A stretch of DNA of 13,451 nucleotides from JBEICQ01 sp046297395 (GCA_046297395.1 JBKCNM010000056.1:1-13451), one strand, 5' to 3'; shown: positions 5,836 to 13,451, numbered from the stretch's first letter. Made by a program: numbers and translations. The notes: a model not told the origin generated them from the letters alone.

Positions 5836-7416
5836 ATGGCCGATTTAAAACCAGCAGAAGTATCTGCAATCATACGCCAGCAGTTGGCCGGCTTTAAAAC
5901 CGAAGCCGAACTCGAAGAAGTTGGTACCGTGCTCCAGGTGGGCGATGGTATTGCGCGTATCTACGGACTGTCAAATGTTCAGTCCGGAGAGTTGATTGAG
6001 TTCGACAACGGAAAGAAAGGCATTGTGCTCAACCTTGAAGAAGACAATGTGGGTGCGGTAATTCTGGGAACTTCCTCCGATATTCGCGAAGGCGACTCGG
6101 TGAAGCGTACCCGTAAAATCGCATCTATTCCTGTAGGAGAAGGCATGCTTGGAAGGGTGGTAGATACACTCGGAAATCCCATCGACGGTAAAGGTCCCAT
6201 TCAGGGAGAACTGTTTGAAATGCCGTTGGAGCGTAAAGCCCCCGGTGTAATTTACAGACAGCCGGTAAACGAGCCCCTGCAAACCGGTATCAAAGCGATT
6301 GATGCGATGATTCCAATCGGACGCGGACAACGCGAGCTGATCATTGGTGACCGCCAGACGGGTAAAACCGCTGTGGCCATTGATACCATCATCAACCAAA
6401 AAGAATTTTTCGACAAGGGCGAACCTGTGTTCTGTATATATGTGGCTGTGGGTCAAAAAGGATCCACTGTTGCATCCATCGTAAAAACCCTCGAAGAAAA
6501 CGGTGCCATGAAATATTCAGTTGTGGTTTCTGCAACCGCTTCCGATCCTGCACCTATGCAGTTTTATGCACCATTTGCAGGAGCAGCCATCGGCGAATAT
6601 TTCCGCGACACCGGTCGTCCAGCACTCATCGTGTATGATGATCTTTCCAAGCAGGCTGTGGCTTACCGTGAGGTATCTCTTTTGCTGCGTCGTCCTCCCG
6701 GGCGTGAGGCATATCCCGGGGATGTATTTTACCTGCATAGCCGCCTTCTTGAAAGGGCAGCTAAAATCAACGCATCCGATGGCATTGCCACCAAAATGAA
6801 CGACCTGCCTGTTTCTCTTCAGGGAAAAGTAAAAGGCGGGGGATCACTCACAGCACTTCCCATCATCGAAACACAGGCCGGTGATGTGTCGGCATATATT
6901 CCTACGAATGTAATTTCCATTACCGACGGACAGATTTTCCTCGAGTCGAATCTTTTTAACTCAGGTGTGCGCCCTGCCATCAATGTGGGTATTTCGGTAT
7001 CCCGTGTAGGTGGTAATGCACAAATCAAATCCATGAAAAAAGTGGCCGGTACGCTTAAGCTTGACCAGGCGCAATACCGCGAGCTTGAGGCTTTTGCCAA
7101 ATTCGGATCCGACTTGGATGCGGCTACCAAATCAGTACTCGAAAAAGGAGCACGCAATGTGGAAATCCTCAAACAAGGTCAGTTTTCACCTTTGAGTGTA
7201 GAAAAACAGATTGCCATTATCTACTGCGGTACCAAAGGTTTGCTGCGCGATGTGCCGGTAAACAAGATACGCGAGTTTGAAACCGAATACCTCATGGTAT
7301 TGGAAAACCGCCATCCACAGGTGCTCTCCGATCTGCGCGCCGGAAAATACACCGATGAAATCACCGGACTGCTGGAATCGGTGGCGAAAGATGTTGCTAA
7401 AAAGTTTGCATCCTGA
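5836..7416 (+). CDS. atpA: ATP synthase F1 subunit alpha
   Basis: Alpha subunit of the F1 head, 526 residues, holding the non-catalytic nucleotide sites. The N-terminal beta-barrel domain includes VGDGIARIYGL (35-45). The P-loop is GDRQTGKT (171-178), Walker B is LIVYDD (264-269), and the alpha/beta signature PAINVGISVS (380-389) runs directly into R390, the arginine finger that reaches the catalytic site on beta. The segment NASDGIATKMNDLP (312-325), about seven residues longer than in E. coli, is a form I recall from Bacteroidota. The catalytic beta partner is not in this window. The stop is 6 nt before the atpG ATG. Confidence 0.98.
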   Translation: MADLKPAEVSAIIRQQLAGFKTEAELEEVGTVLQVGDGIARIYGLSNVQSGELIEFDNGKKGIVLNLEEDNVGAVILGTSSDIREGDSVKRTRKIASIPVGEGMLGRVVDTLGNPIDGKGPIQGELFEMPLERKAPGVIYRQPVNEPLQTGIKAIDAMIPIGRGQRELIIGDRQTGKTAVAIDTIINQKEFFDKGEPVFCIYVAVGQKGSTVASIVKTLEENGAMKYSVVVSATASDPAPMQFYAPFAGAAIGEYFRDTGRPALIVYDDLSKQAVAYREVSLLLRRPPGREAYPGDVFYLHSRLLERAAKINASDGIATKMNDLPVSLQGKVKGGGSLTALPIIETQAGDVSAYIPTNVISITDGQIFLESNLFNSGVRPAINVGISVSRVGGNAQIKSMKKVAGTLKLDQAQYRELEAFAKFGSDLDAATKSVLEKGARNVEILKQGQFSPLSVEKQIAIIYCGTKGLLRDVPVNKIREFETEYLMVLENRHPQVLSDLRAGKYTDEITGLLESVAKDVAKKFAS

Positions 7417-7422
7417 TAAGCA

Positions 7423-8307
7423 ATGGCAAACCTCAAGGAAATCCGTAACCGTATTGCATCGGTAAGCTCTACACAGCAAATCACCAAAGCCATGAAAATG
7501 GTTTCGGCGGCCAAGTTGCGCAGGGCACAGGATGCCATCGTACAGATGCGCCCCTATGCAGGCAAGCTCAACAGCATGCTCGAAAATCTCAGTGCCTCGC
7601 TGGAGAATGATGCTGACAATGTATATGCCCGTACCCGCGATACCAAAAGGGTGTTGCTGGTGCCCATCACCTCCAACAGGGGTTTGTGCGGTGCGTTTAA
7701 CAACAATGTGATCAAGCGCACCAACTACCTTGCAAAAGTTACCTACAAGGATTGTGAAGTGAGCGTGTTGTGCATTGGTAAAAAAGGCGATGAGTTTTTC
7801 AAGAAAACCCGTTACCACATTGTGGGTTCCGATTTGCCGCGCAACCTCAACGAACTTTTTGATCATCTTACCTTTGAGCATACCGAACCGGTGGCCGACA
7901 TGGTGCTCAAAGCCTATGCCGATGCGCAGTTTGATAAGGTGGTATTGATTTATAACCAGTTTAAAAATGCGGCTGTACAGGTGCTTGCCGAGGAGCAATT
8001 GCTGCCCGTGCTGCCCCCCGAAACAGCCTCTTCTTCCAAAGCCGGCAACGATTACATTTTTGAACCCGGCAAGACTGAAATCGTGAGGCGCTTGATTCCC
8101 AAATCGCTCAAGATCAAGTTTTACAAAGCCCTGCTCGACAGCCATGCCTCAGAACATGGCGCAAGGATGACAGCCATGCACAAGGCTACCGACAATGCCG
8201 GTTCCATGATAAAGGAGCTCAAGCTAACCTACAACAAAGCCCGTCAGGCAAGTATCACCAACGAAATTCTTGAGATTGTGGGTGGTGCCGAAGCCCTCAA
8301 AGGCTAA
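7423..8307 (+). CDS. atpG: ATP synthase F1 subunit gamma
   Basis: Gamma subunit, 294 residues, the rotating central shaft that couples the c-ring to the head. The N-terminal helix carries the family motif ITKAMKMVSAAKLRRAQ (21-37), a Rossmann-like middle domain contains SNRGLCGAFNNNV, and the C-terminal helix ends with ITNEILEIVGGAEAL. Together the terminal helices form the antiparallel coiled coil. It is the last gene of this atp cluster; beta and epsilon (atpD, atpC) do not follow, as is common in Bacteroidota, where they form a separate unit. A weak TGAGC/GCTCA stem (8334-8338, 8349-8353) lies downstream, but it is too small to call a terminator. Confidence 0.97.
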   Translation: MANLKEIRNRIASVSSTQQITKAMKMVSAAKLRRAQDAIVQMRPYAGKLNSMLENLSASLENDADNVYARTRDTKRVLLVPITSNRGLCGAFNNNVIKRTNYLAKVTYKDCEVSVLCIGKKGDEFFKKTRYHIVGSDLPRNLNELFDHLTFEHTEPVADMVLKAYADAQFDKVVLIYNQFKNAAVQVLAEEQLLPVLPPETASSSKAGNDYIFEPGKTEIVRRLIPKSLKIKFYKALLDSHASEHGARMTAMHKATDNAGSMIKELKLTYNKARQASITNEILEIVGGAEALKG

Positions 8308-8450
8308 TTTGTTCCTGCTTGTTTGCCTGATGATGAGCGTTGAAAAATGCTCACATGTTTTGTTATTATCCAGCAGCTTTTTTTCTTAAAATAGCCAAAT
8401 AATCATGCCTGTTTTCTGTAATGACAATCGGCATGTATCCATTGCAAATC

Positions 8451-9245
8451 ATGAAGCAGTACCATGAACTCATGCAGCATATCCTCGACAAGGGGATAGA
8501 AAAGCACGACCGTACCGGAACAGGCACGCTGAGCGTATTTGGTTACCAGATGCGATTTTCTTTACAGGAAGGATTTCCCCTAATAACAACCAAAAAACTG
8601 CACCTCAAATCCATCATCCACGAGCTGCTCTGGTTCTTAAAAGGGGATACCAATATTGCCTATCTCAAAGAAAATGGCGTAAGCATTTGGGATGAATGGG
8701 CAGACCAAGACGGAAACCTGGGTCCTGTTTACGGACACCAGTGGAGGTGCTGGCCCACGCCCTCCGGACAACATATCGATCAGATTGCAGAAGTATTGCA
8801 ACAACTCAAGCACAATCCCGATAGCCGGCGACTCATTGTCAGCGCCTGGAATGTGGCTGATATCCCGCAAATGAAGTTGCCGCCCTGTCATGCCTTTTTT
8901 CAGTTTTATGTGGCCAATGGGGCGCTTAGCTGCCAGCTTTACCAACGAAGTGCCGATGTGTTTTTAGGTGTACCTTTTAACATCGCCTCCTATGCTTTGC
9001 TCACCCTGATGGTGGCACAGGTGAGCGGATTGCAGCCCGGAGAATTTATTCACACTTTCGGAGATGCCCATCTATACCTCAACCATCTCGAGCAAACCAA
9101 GCTTCAGCTCTCCCGCGAGTGTTTGCCTTTGCCTGTGATGCAACTCAATCCGGAGGTGAAAGATTTGTTTGCCTTTACCTTTAGTGATTTTACGCTCAGC
9201 AATTACCATCCGCATCCCCACATCAAAGCCCCGGTTGCCGTATAA
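8451..9245 (+). CDS. thyA: Thymidylate synthase
   Basis: Converts dUMP and 5,10-methylene-tetrahydrofolate to dTMP and dihydrofolate in the cytoplasm. With the ATG at 8451 the protein starts MKQYHELMQHIL and is 264 residues, collinear with E. coli ThyA. An upstream in-frame ATG at 8421 adds ten residues not typical of the family, so I prefer 8451. The catalytic cysteine is C146 in LPPCHAFFQFYV, the phosphate-binding arginines are R126 and R127 (DSRR), and the RTGTGT (21-26), LWFLKGDTNIAYL and DVFLGVPFNIASYALL blocks are all present. The C-terminus KAPVAV is the normal one, important for closing the active site. The stop overlaps the next ATG (TAATG), so translation is probably coupled to dihydrofolate reductase, which recycles its product. 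Confidence 0.98.
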   Translation: MKQYHELMQHILDKGIEKHDRTGTGTLSVFGYQMRFSLQEGFPLITTKKLHLKSIIHELLWFLKGDTNIAYLKENGVSIWDEWADQDGNLGPVYGHQWRCWPTPSGQHIDQIAEVLQQLKHNPDSRRLIVSAWNVADIPQMKLPPCHAFFQFYVANGALSCQLYQRSADVFLGVPFNIASYALLTLMVAQVSGLQPGEFIHTFGDAHLYLNHLEQTKLQLSRECLPLPVMQLNPEVKDLFAFTFSDFTLSNYHPHPHIKAPVAV

Positions 9246-9739
9246 TGTCTGCAGAAACAGAAATAGCCATCATTGCTGCCATCGGCAACAACCGCGAGCT
9301 GGGCAAGGACAATACCCTGCTCTGGCGCATGCCTGCAGATTTAAAGTATTTTAAAAAAATGACCATGGGTTGTCCCATGATCATGGGCAGGAAAACCTAC
9401 GACTCTATTGGCCGTCCGTTGCCGGGCAGACGCACATTGGTGGTTACGCGCAACAGGGATTTCTCCGCTACCGGCACAGAGGTATATCTCTCTCTTGAAG
9501 CTGCACTGGAGACCTGCAAAAATATGCCGCGTGTGTTTGTGGCAGGAGGCGCAGAAATTTACAGATTGGCCATGCCTTTGGCCCGTGTGATGTTTCTTAC
9601 CCATGTGCACGGCAACTTTGATGCAGATACCTATTTCCCTGCATTCTCCGCTGGTTGGACCTGCGTGCACAAAGAGCCTTATCCGGCTGATGAACAACAT
9701 GCATTTGCCTTTACCCACTGCGAATACCGCAGGGTTTGA
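9245..9739 (+). CDS. folA: Dihydrofolate reductase
   Basis: Reduces dihydrofolate to tetrahydrofolate with NADPH, regenerating the cofactor used up by ThyA. It has 164 residues, the usual size for the chromosomal enzyme. Seen motifs: IAAIGNNRELGKDNTLLWRMP (core of the Met20-loop region), the catalytic acid D32 in MPADLKYFK, GRKTYDSIGRPLPGRRTLVVTR with the NADPH/folate-binding arginines, and VAGGAEIYRLA with the Gly-Gly pair. The start overlaps the thyA stop by one base (TAATG), and its own stop overlaps the next ATG by one base (TGATG). Nothing suggests an acquired trimethoprim-resistance cassette; there is no integron-like recombination site around it. Confidence 0.96.
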   Translation: MSAETEIAIIAAIGNNRELGKDNTLLWRMPADLKYFKKMTMGCPMIMGRKTYDSIGRPLPGRRTLVVTRNRDFSATGTEVYLSLEAALETCKNMPRVFVAGGAEIYRLAMPLARVMFLTHVHGNFDADTYFPAFSAGWTCVHKEPYPADEQHAFAFTHCEYRRV

Positions 9740-12700
9740 TGGACAATAAGCATCCCCCTTATTTCGTTTTCAACAACTATATACCTTTAGGCATGATGCG
9801 CCTCTCCCTGGCATGTATAAGCTTGTTGATTTTATGGCCTCAGTTTTTGCATGCGCAATGGAAGGAAAAAAAACTGGTCTGGCAGGGCGATTCTATATGC
9901 CTCGACAGCGCTGATGTGTTCCCCGGCAGTATCAGGGTTTTGAGCAAGGGCATTGACATTAGTAGTAGTTTTATTAGCCGCGGCATCTCCGGCTGCATCA
10001 AAAAAAACGAGGAAGCAAACATCCCTTCCGATACCCTTCGTTTTCGCTGGCGACGCATGCCGGTTTCCTACTCCGCAAAAAAATTCCGAAAGGATGAACG
10101 CTGGTTGCAAATACCCGATTACTTCTACCGCAATCCTTACAGGGTAGAAGACACAAAACAAACCTCCGATTACTTCGCTACCGAAGGACTTAACAAAACG
10201 GGAAGTCTCTCCCGTGGCATCACTTTTGGCAACAACCAGGACCTGGTGGTAAACTCCAATCTCAACCTACAACTCAACGGCAGGCTCAGCGAACAGATAC
10301 AGATACAAGCAGCCATTTCCGACAACAATGTGCCCATACAACCCGAGGGGAACACCCAGCAGTTGCAAGAGTTCGACAAGGTGTATATCTCTCTCTTTAA
10401 TGATAACAACCGGCTTACAGTGGGCGATTTTCAGCTGCTTCGTCCTTCCGGTTATTTTATGAACTATAACAAACGCGGACAAGGCCTCAGCTTTTCCGGC
10501 ACTTACAAAGTGCCGCTAAAAGACAGCTTGCGTCTTCGTACTCAGGTGAGTGCAGCTGTGTCGCGCGGAAAATTTTCCCGCAATGTGATTTTAGGAATAG
10601 AGCGTAACCAGGGGCCATATCGCCTGAGAGGCGCTGAAAACGAAGTGTTCATCATTATTCTTGCCAATACCGAAAGGGTGTATATTGACGGTGAACTGCT
10701 CAAGCGCGGACAAGACCACGATTATGTGATTAATTACAACACCGCCGAAATTACTTTTACTGCAAAACGCATCATCACCAAAGACAAACGCATCATTGCA
10801 GAGTTTCAGTACAGCGACCGAAACTATGCGCGCAGCCTTACCCAGTTCAGTCAGGAGTTTGCCTGGCGTGAACAGGTGTTTCGCATCAATTATTACAATG
10901 AGCAGGACAACCGAAACAAACCGCTTTTCCAGCCACTGAATACTTACCAGAAAGAAGTGCTCCGGCAAGCAGGCGACAGTCTCAGCCTTGCAGTGGTTCC
11001 TGCTGTAGACACTACTTCCTTTTCAACAACGGAGGTGCTCTATCTAAGCAAGGATACTGTGGTAAACGGAATTACATACAAAAACATCTTTGCATATTCG
11101 GTCAATCCGGAAAAAGCTATTTACCGCGTGGGCTTCTCTCCCGTAGGAAGTAACCGTGGAAACTATGTGCAAATTCCTTCCTCGGCCAATGGGAAAGTGT
11201 TTGCTTGGATAGCACCTGTAAACGGCAATCCCCAGGGAAACTTTGCACCCATTGCCCAACTTATTCCTCCCCGCCGCAAGCAAATGCTTACGCTGTGCAC
11301 CGAAAATAAAATCGGAAAAAGCACACAAACCCGTGTAGAGTTTGTTGGTACCGAAAACAACCGTAACACCTTTTCAGAAAAAGACAAGGAAGACGACAGG
11401 GGCATGGGATTGCGCGCATCCATGGCCGGAAAATATGCCGTGCGGGCCGACTCGTCCTTGTTTGTAAATACCCGTTTTGAATACGAAGGAGTAAGCCGCA
11501 GTTTTGTGTATGTAGAGCGATACCGTGATGTGGAATTCGAAAGAGATTGGAACCGCAACTTCAGTACCGACGACATCCGCGGTACACAGCACTTGCTTTC
11601 AATGCAAACCGGAGTAGAAACAAAAAAAGCATCCCTGCTTTATACTTTTTCCCATTTTGATGAGCGTAACTTTTTTAGTGGCTCCAGACACCAGGCAGAT
11701 CTGCTGTACAGGGATGAAAAAAACAAGATCAGTGCAAGGGCCAGTCAACTTACATCCAAAGAAGTTGGCGCAAGGGGAAGTTTTTTGCGCTACAGAGCCT
11801 TTGCCGAACGGATGCTTGGAAAAAAATTCCGTGCCGGAGCCAATATCGACAATGACGACAGCCGCATCAGACCGGCAGGCTCTGAGCTTTTACAGGTCCG
11901 TAGTTTTTGGTTTCGCGAGACAGGGGCTTTTGCAGGTACACGCGATACAGTGTCGCGACTCTTGCTCTTTAAATTCATGAACCGTGTGGATTATGGTCCC
12001 TCCGGAGAAAACATGAAGCTTTCCACCAATGCCAATAATTACCAGCTTGATGCCGGATTTGCCGGAGGCGGCATTTTCACTTTTCGCAGTACACTTGTGT
12101 ATCGTTCTCTGCAAATCAGCGACAGCCTGCTTAGTCCACAAAAAAAACCGGAAGAAACCATCTTGGGTCGTATCGAAAACAGCCTCAAACTTTGGAAAGG
12201 TGTACTCACCACCAATCAGTTTTACGAAACGGGATCGGGACTCGAAGTGCGCAAGGAATTCAGTTATCTTGAAGTACCCGCCGGCACAGGTATTTATACA
12301 TGGAAAGATTACAACAGCAATGGCATCCGTGAACTCAATGAGTTTGAACTGGCCGTGTACCGCGACCAGGCAAATTTTATCAGGGTATTTACGCCCACCA
12401 ATTCTTTTGTGCGCACATACAACAATCAGTTCAACCAGATTATCACGCTTAATCTGGCAGCACTCCCAAAAAAACGCAGCGGTAACCTGCAGCAATTTCT
12501 GCGCAGCTGGTACAATCAGTTTGCCTATCGTGTAGAACGGAAGTTTACAGGAAACCCCGGAAATGGAAATATTTTTAATCCCTTGCGGCAGAATTTTTCC
12601 GACACCAACCTGGTCAATTTGCGCGCATCAGTAAAAAACACCTTGTCGTATAACCGCAACAATCCTTTGTATGGAGCCGATTATTTTATCCAGCAAAACC

Positions 12701-13269
12701 TCTCCAACAGTTTATTGGTAAACGGACTCGAACAGCGCACCAATGACTTCAGCGGAGGAAGAGCAAGGCTTACTTTGTTTAAGTCGTTTACCTTGTCCGG
12801 AGAATATACACGGGGAAAAAAAATATACAACAATTTATTTTTCACCGAAAGAAATTATCTCATCACCTATAGTGAAATCAAACCTGAAATTGCTTTTCAG
12901 CCGGGCGTGGCATACAAAATATCTTTGCAGGGCTTGCTTCGTTTCAAGAAAAACAACAATCCCGAAGGGGCGGGCGAAACGCTCAGGCAGCAGCAGCTTG
13001 CTCTCGAATTCAGGTATAACACACCCAGTGCAGGATCTTTTCAGTGCAGGTTGCAGGGCATACAAATGCAATTTGCGGGTGATGTAAATTCACCCATAGG
13101 GTTTGAAATGCTGGAGTCGCTTTTGCCGGGTACCAATTATGTGTGGAGCATCAATTGGCAGCGCACATTGGGCAACAACATCCAGTTTAATTTGAGTTAC
13201 GACGGGCGAAAGTCTCCATCCTCACCTATGGTACATATAGGGGGTGTTCAGTTGCGTACTTATTTTTAA
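9739..13269 (+). CDS. Large outer-membrane beta-barrel protein with SprA-like motifs
   Basis: A 1176-residue exported protein (from the ATG at 9739). A clear signal peptide begins at a second start (MMRLSLACISLL, ATGs at 9793 and 9796) with likely cleavage after HAQ, so 9793 or 9796 may be the true start. Three blocks resemble those I recall from SprA/Sov, the type IX secretion translocon: GSLSRGITFGNNQDLVVNS (from 155), DNNVPIQPEGNTQQ (195-208) and VGDFQLLRPSGYFM (228-241). The rest alternates polar and aromatic residues as in barrel strands and ends LRTYF, a C-terminal aromatic that fits barrel insertion. An EF-hand-like loop is at 857-868. At about half the length of SprA, it is at most a relative, not SprA itself. 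No TonB plug, POTRA domain or type IX sorting tail was seen. It overlaps the dihydrofolate reductase stop by one base. Role unknown. Confidence 0.75.
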   Translation: MDNKHPPYFVFNNYIPLGMMRLSLACISLLILWPQFLHAQWKEKKLVWQGDSICLDSADVFPGSIRVLSKGIDISSSFISRGISGCIKKNEEANIPSDTLRFRWRRMPVSYSAKKFRKDERWLQIPDYFYRNPYRVEDTKQTSDYFATEGLNKTGSLSRGITFGNNQDLVVNSNLNLQLNGRLSEQIQIQAAISDNNVPIQPEGNTQQLQEFDKVYISLFNDNNRLTVGDFQLLRPSGYFMNYNKRGQGLSFSGTYKVPLKDSLRLRTQVSAAVSRGKFSRNVILGIERNQGPYRLRGAENEVFIIILANTERVYIDGELLKRGQDHDYVINYNTAEITFTAKRIITKDKRIIAEFQYSDRNYARSLTQFSQEFAWREQVFRINYYNEQDNRNKPLFQPLNTYQKEVLRQAGDSLSLAVVPAVDTTSFSTTEVLYLSKDTVVNGITYKNIFAYSVNPEKAIYRVGFSPVGSNRGNYVQIPSSANGKVFAWIAPVNGNPQGNFAPIAQLIPPRRKQMLTLCTENKIGKSTQTRVEFVGTENNRNTFSEKDKEDDRGMGLRASMAGKYAVRADSSLFVNTRFEYEGVSRSFVYVERYRDVEFERDWNRNFSTDDIRGTQHLLSMQTGVETKKASLLYTFSHFDERNFFSGSRHQADLLYRDEKNKISARASQLTSKEVGARGSFLRYRAFAERMLGKKFRAGANIDNDDSRIRPAGSELLQVRSFWFRETGAFAGTRDTVSRLLLFKFMNRVDYGPSGENMKLSTNANNYQLDAGFAGGGIFTFRSTLVYRSLQISDSLLSPQKKPEETILGRIENSLKLWKGVLTTNQFYETGSGLEVRKEFSYLEVPAGTGIYTWKDYNSNGIRELNEFELAVYRDQANFIRVFTPTNSFVRTYNNQFNQIITLNLAALPKKRSGNLQQFLRSWYNQFAYRVERKFTGNPGNGNIFNPLRQNFSDTNLVNLRASVKNTLSYNRNNPLYGADYFIQQNLSNSLLVNGLEQRTNDFSGGRARLTLFKSFTLSGEYTRGKKIYNNLFFTERNYLITYSEIKPEIAFQPGVAYKISLQGLLRFKKNNNPEGAGETLRQQQLALEFRYNTPSAGSFQCRLQGIQMQFAGDVNSPIGFEMLESLLPGTNYVWSINWQRTLGNNIQFNLSYDGRKSPSSPMVHIGGVQLRTYF

Positions 13270-13298
13270 AGGCAGAAAAAATATTTTTGTAGGTTTTC

Positions 13299-13390
13299 TT
13301 GGGCGTTCCACGGGCGGTTAACCGCCCGCGGCGCGCTTTCCGCTCAAACTTTTTTGCAGGCACAAAAGTAAACGCTGCAATCGCTAACGC
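13299..13390 (+). repeat. Structured ~93-nt intergenic element, copy 2
   Basis: Starts TTGGGCGTT and ends CTAACGC, 29 nt after the barrel gene's stop and in the same orientation as that gene. The closing stem is GCGTT (13303-13307) with AACGC (13386-13390). The variable hairpin is an 18-nt perfect palindrome, CGGGCGGTTAACCGCCCG (13311-13328), with no sequence similarity to the equivalent hairpin of copy 1. The core (13341-13390) differs from copy 1 at only 3 of 50 positions; its A/T hairpin is less perfect here (ACTTTT with AAAAGT around an interrupted middle). The window ends soon after, which might reflect an assembly break at a repeat. Confidence 0.8.
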
Positions 13391-13392
13391 TT

Positions 13393-13418
13393 CGGGGCGG
13401 GGCCGTGGCTCCGCCCCG
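13393..13418 (+). repeat. GC-rich hairpin after repeat copy 2
   Basis: CGGGGCGG (13393-13400) pairs perfectly with CCGCCCCG (13411-13418) around a 10-nt loop, two bases after the end of the repeat. There is no T run, so it is not a classical terminator. The sequence on to 13451 stays very GC-rich, unlike the rest of the window, and has no gene I can support. Copy 1 has no matching hairpin on its equivalent side. Confidence 0.5.
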
Positions 13419-13451
13419 CAGGTGAGTGATGCCGGCAAACCCCCCGTGGCG

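Noticed and set aside
7186..8145. 319-aa minus-strand frame
   Set aside because: Antisense shadow of atpA and atpG, both of which are certain. The long open antisense frame follows from their codon use.
8421..8450. Earlier ATG for thyA adding ten residues
   Set aside because: The start at 8451 gives 264 residues collinear with E. coli ThyA, placing the catalytic cysteine at 146.
8308..8450. Terminator or promoter between atpG and thyA
   Set aside because: Only a 5-bp stem (8334-8353) without a proper T run, and no TAnnTTTG box, so neither could be supported.
9245..9739. Acquired trimethoprim-resistance dfr cassette
   Set aside because: It is overlapped with thyA in a native-looking operon, matches its neighbours in composition, and has no cassette recombination site.
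11890..12495. 201-aa minus-strand frame
   Set aside because: Antisense shadow inside the barrel gene, with no family features.
747..13390. Composite transposon bounded by the inverted elements
   Set aside because: The interval holds core housekeeping genes, no transposase, and the elements look like a dispersed repeat family rather than insertion-sequence ends.
13226..13438. 70-aa minus-strand reading frame
   Set aside because: Made of repeat copy 2 and the GC-rich hairpin read in reverse; no protein features.
1..13451. CRISPR arrays, tRNA or rRNA genes
   Set aside because: No regularly spaced repeats and no cloverleaf or rRNA-like segments were seen on either strand.

Overview
The window reads as chromosomal DNA from a member of the Bacteroidota, probably Flavobacteriia or a near relative. 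The evidence is: an ATP synthase operon ordered atpB-E-F-H-A-G without atpD and atpC; a long His-rich exported N-terminal domain on AtpB; TAnnTTTG-type -7 boxes; weak Shine-Dalgarno sequences; and a large outer-membrane barrel protein with SprA-like motifs. Everything here comes from reading the sequence and from remembered family features; no database search was run.

Layout. 1-477: the 3' part of an AT-rich, unrecognised reading frame that enters from outside the window. 478-746: non-coding. 747-839: a structured repeat (minus orientation). 936-2789 (minus): an IGHMBP2/UPF1-like superfamily 1 helicase, whose conserved C-terminal tail continues in frame beyond a TAG stop as far as 858. 2790-3287: a divergent intergenic region with a promoter-like box for each flanking gene and a strong bidirectional terminator-like hairpin between them. 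3288-8307 (plus): atpB, atpE, atpF, atpH, atpA and atpG, with a perfect 12-bp hairpin just after atpE. 8451-13269 (plus): thyA, a dihydrofolate reductase gene and a large outer-membrane barrel gene, joined by one-base stop/start overlaps (TAATG, TGATG). 13299-13390: a second copy of the structured repeat (plus orientation), followed by a GC-rich hairpin to the window end.

How the genes work together. The atp genes supply the whole membrane Fo part (a, c, b) plus delta, alpha and gamma of F1; beta and epsilon must be encoded elsewhere. ThyA makes dTMP and turns methylene-tetrahydrofolate into dihydrofolate, which DHFR reduces back, so their coupling makes metabolic sense. The barrel protein coupled behind them has no obvious link to folate.

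The most interesting signal is the pair of ~93-nt elements at the two ends. A 50-nt core matches at 47 positions. The neighbouring hairpin has quite different sequence in the two copies but stays perfectly paired, and GCGTT/AACGC can close the whole element. Both copies lie 18-29 nt after the end of a gene and have the same orientation relative to it. The second main point is the in-frame amber codon in the helicase.
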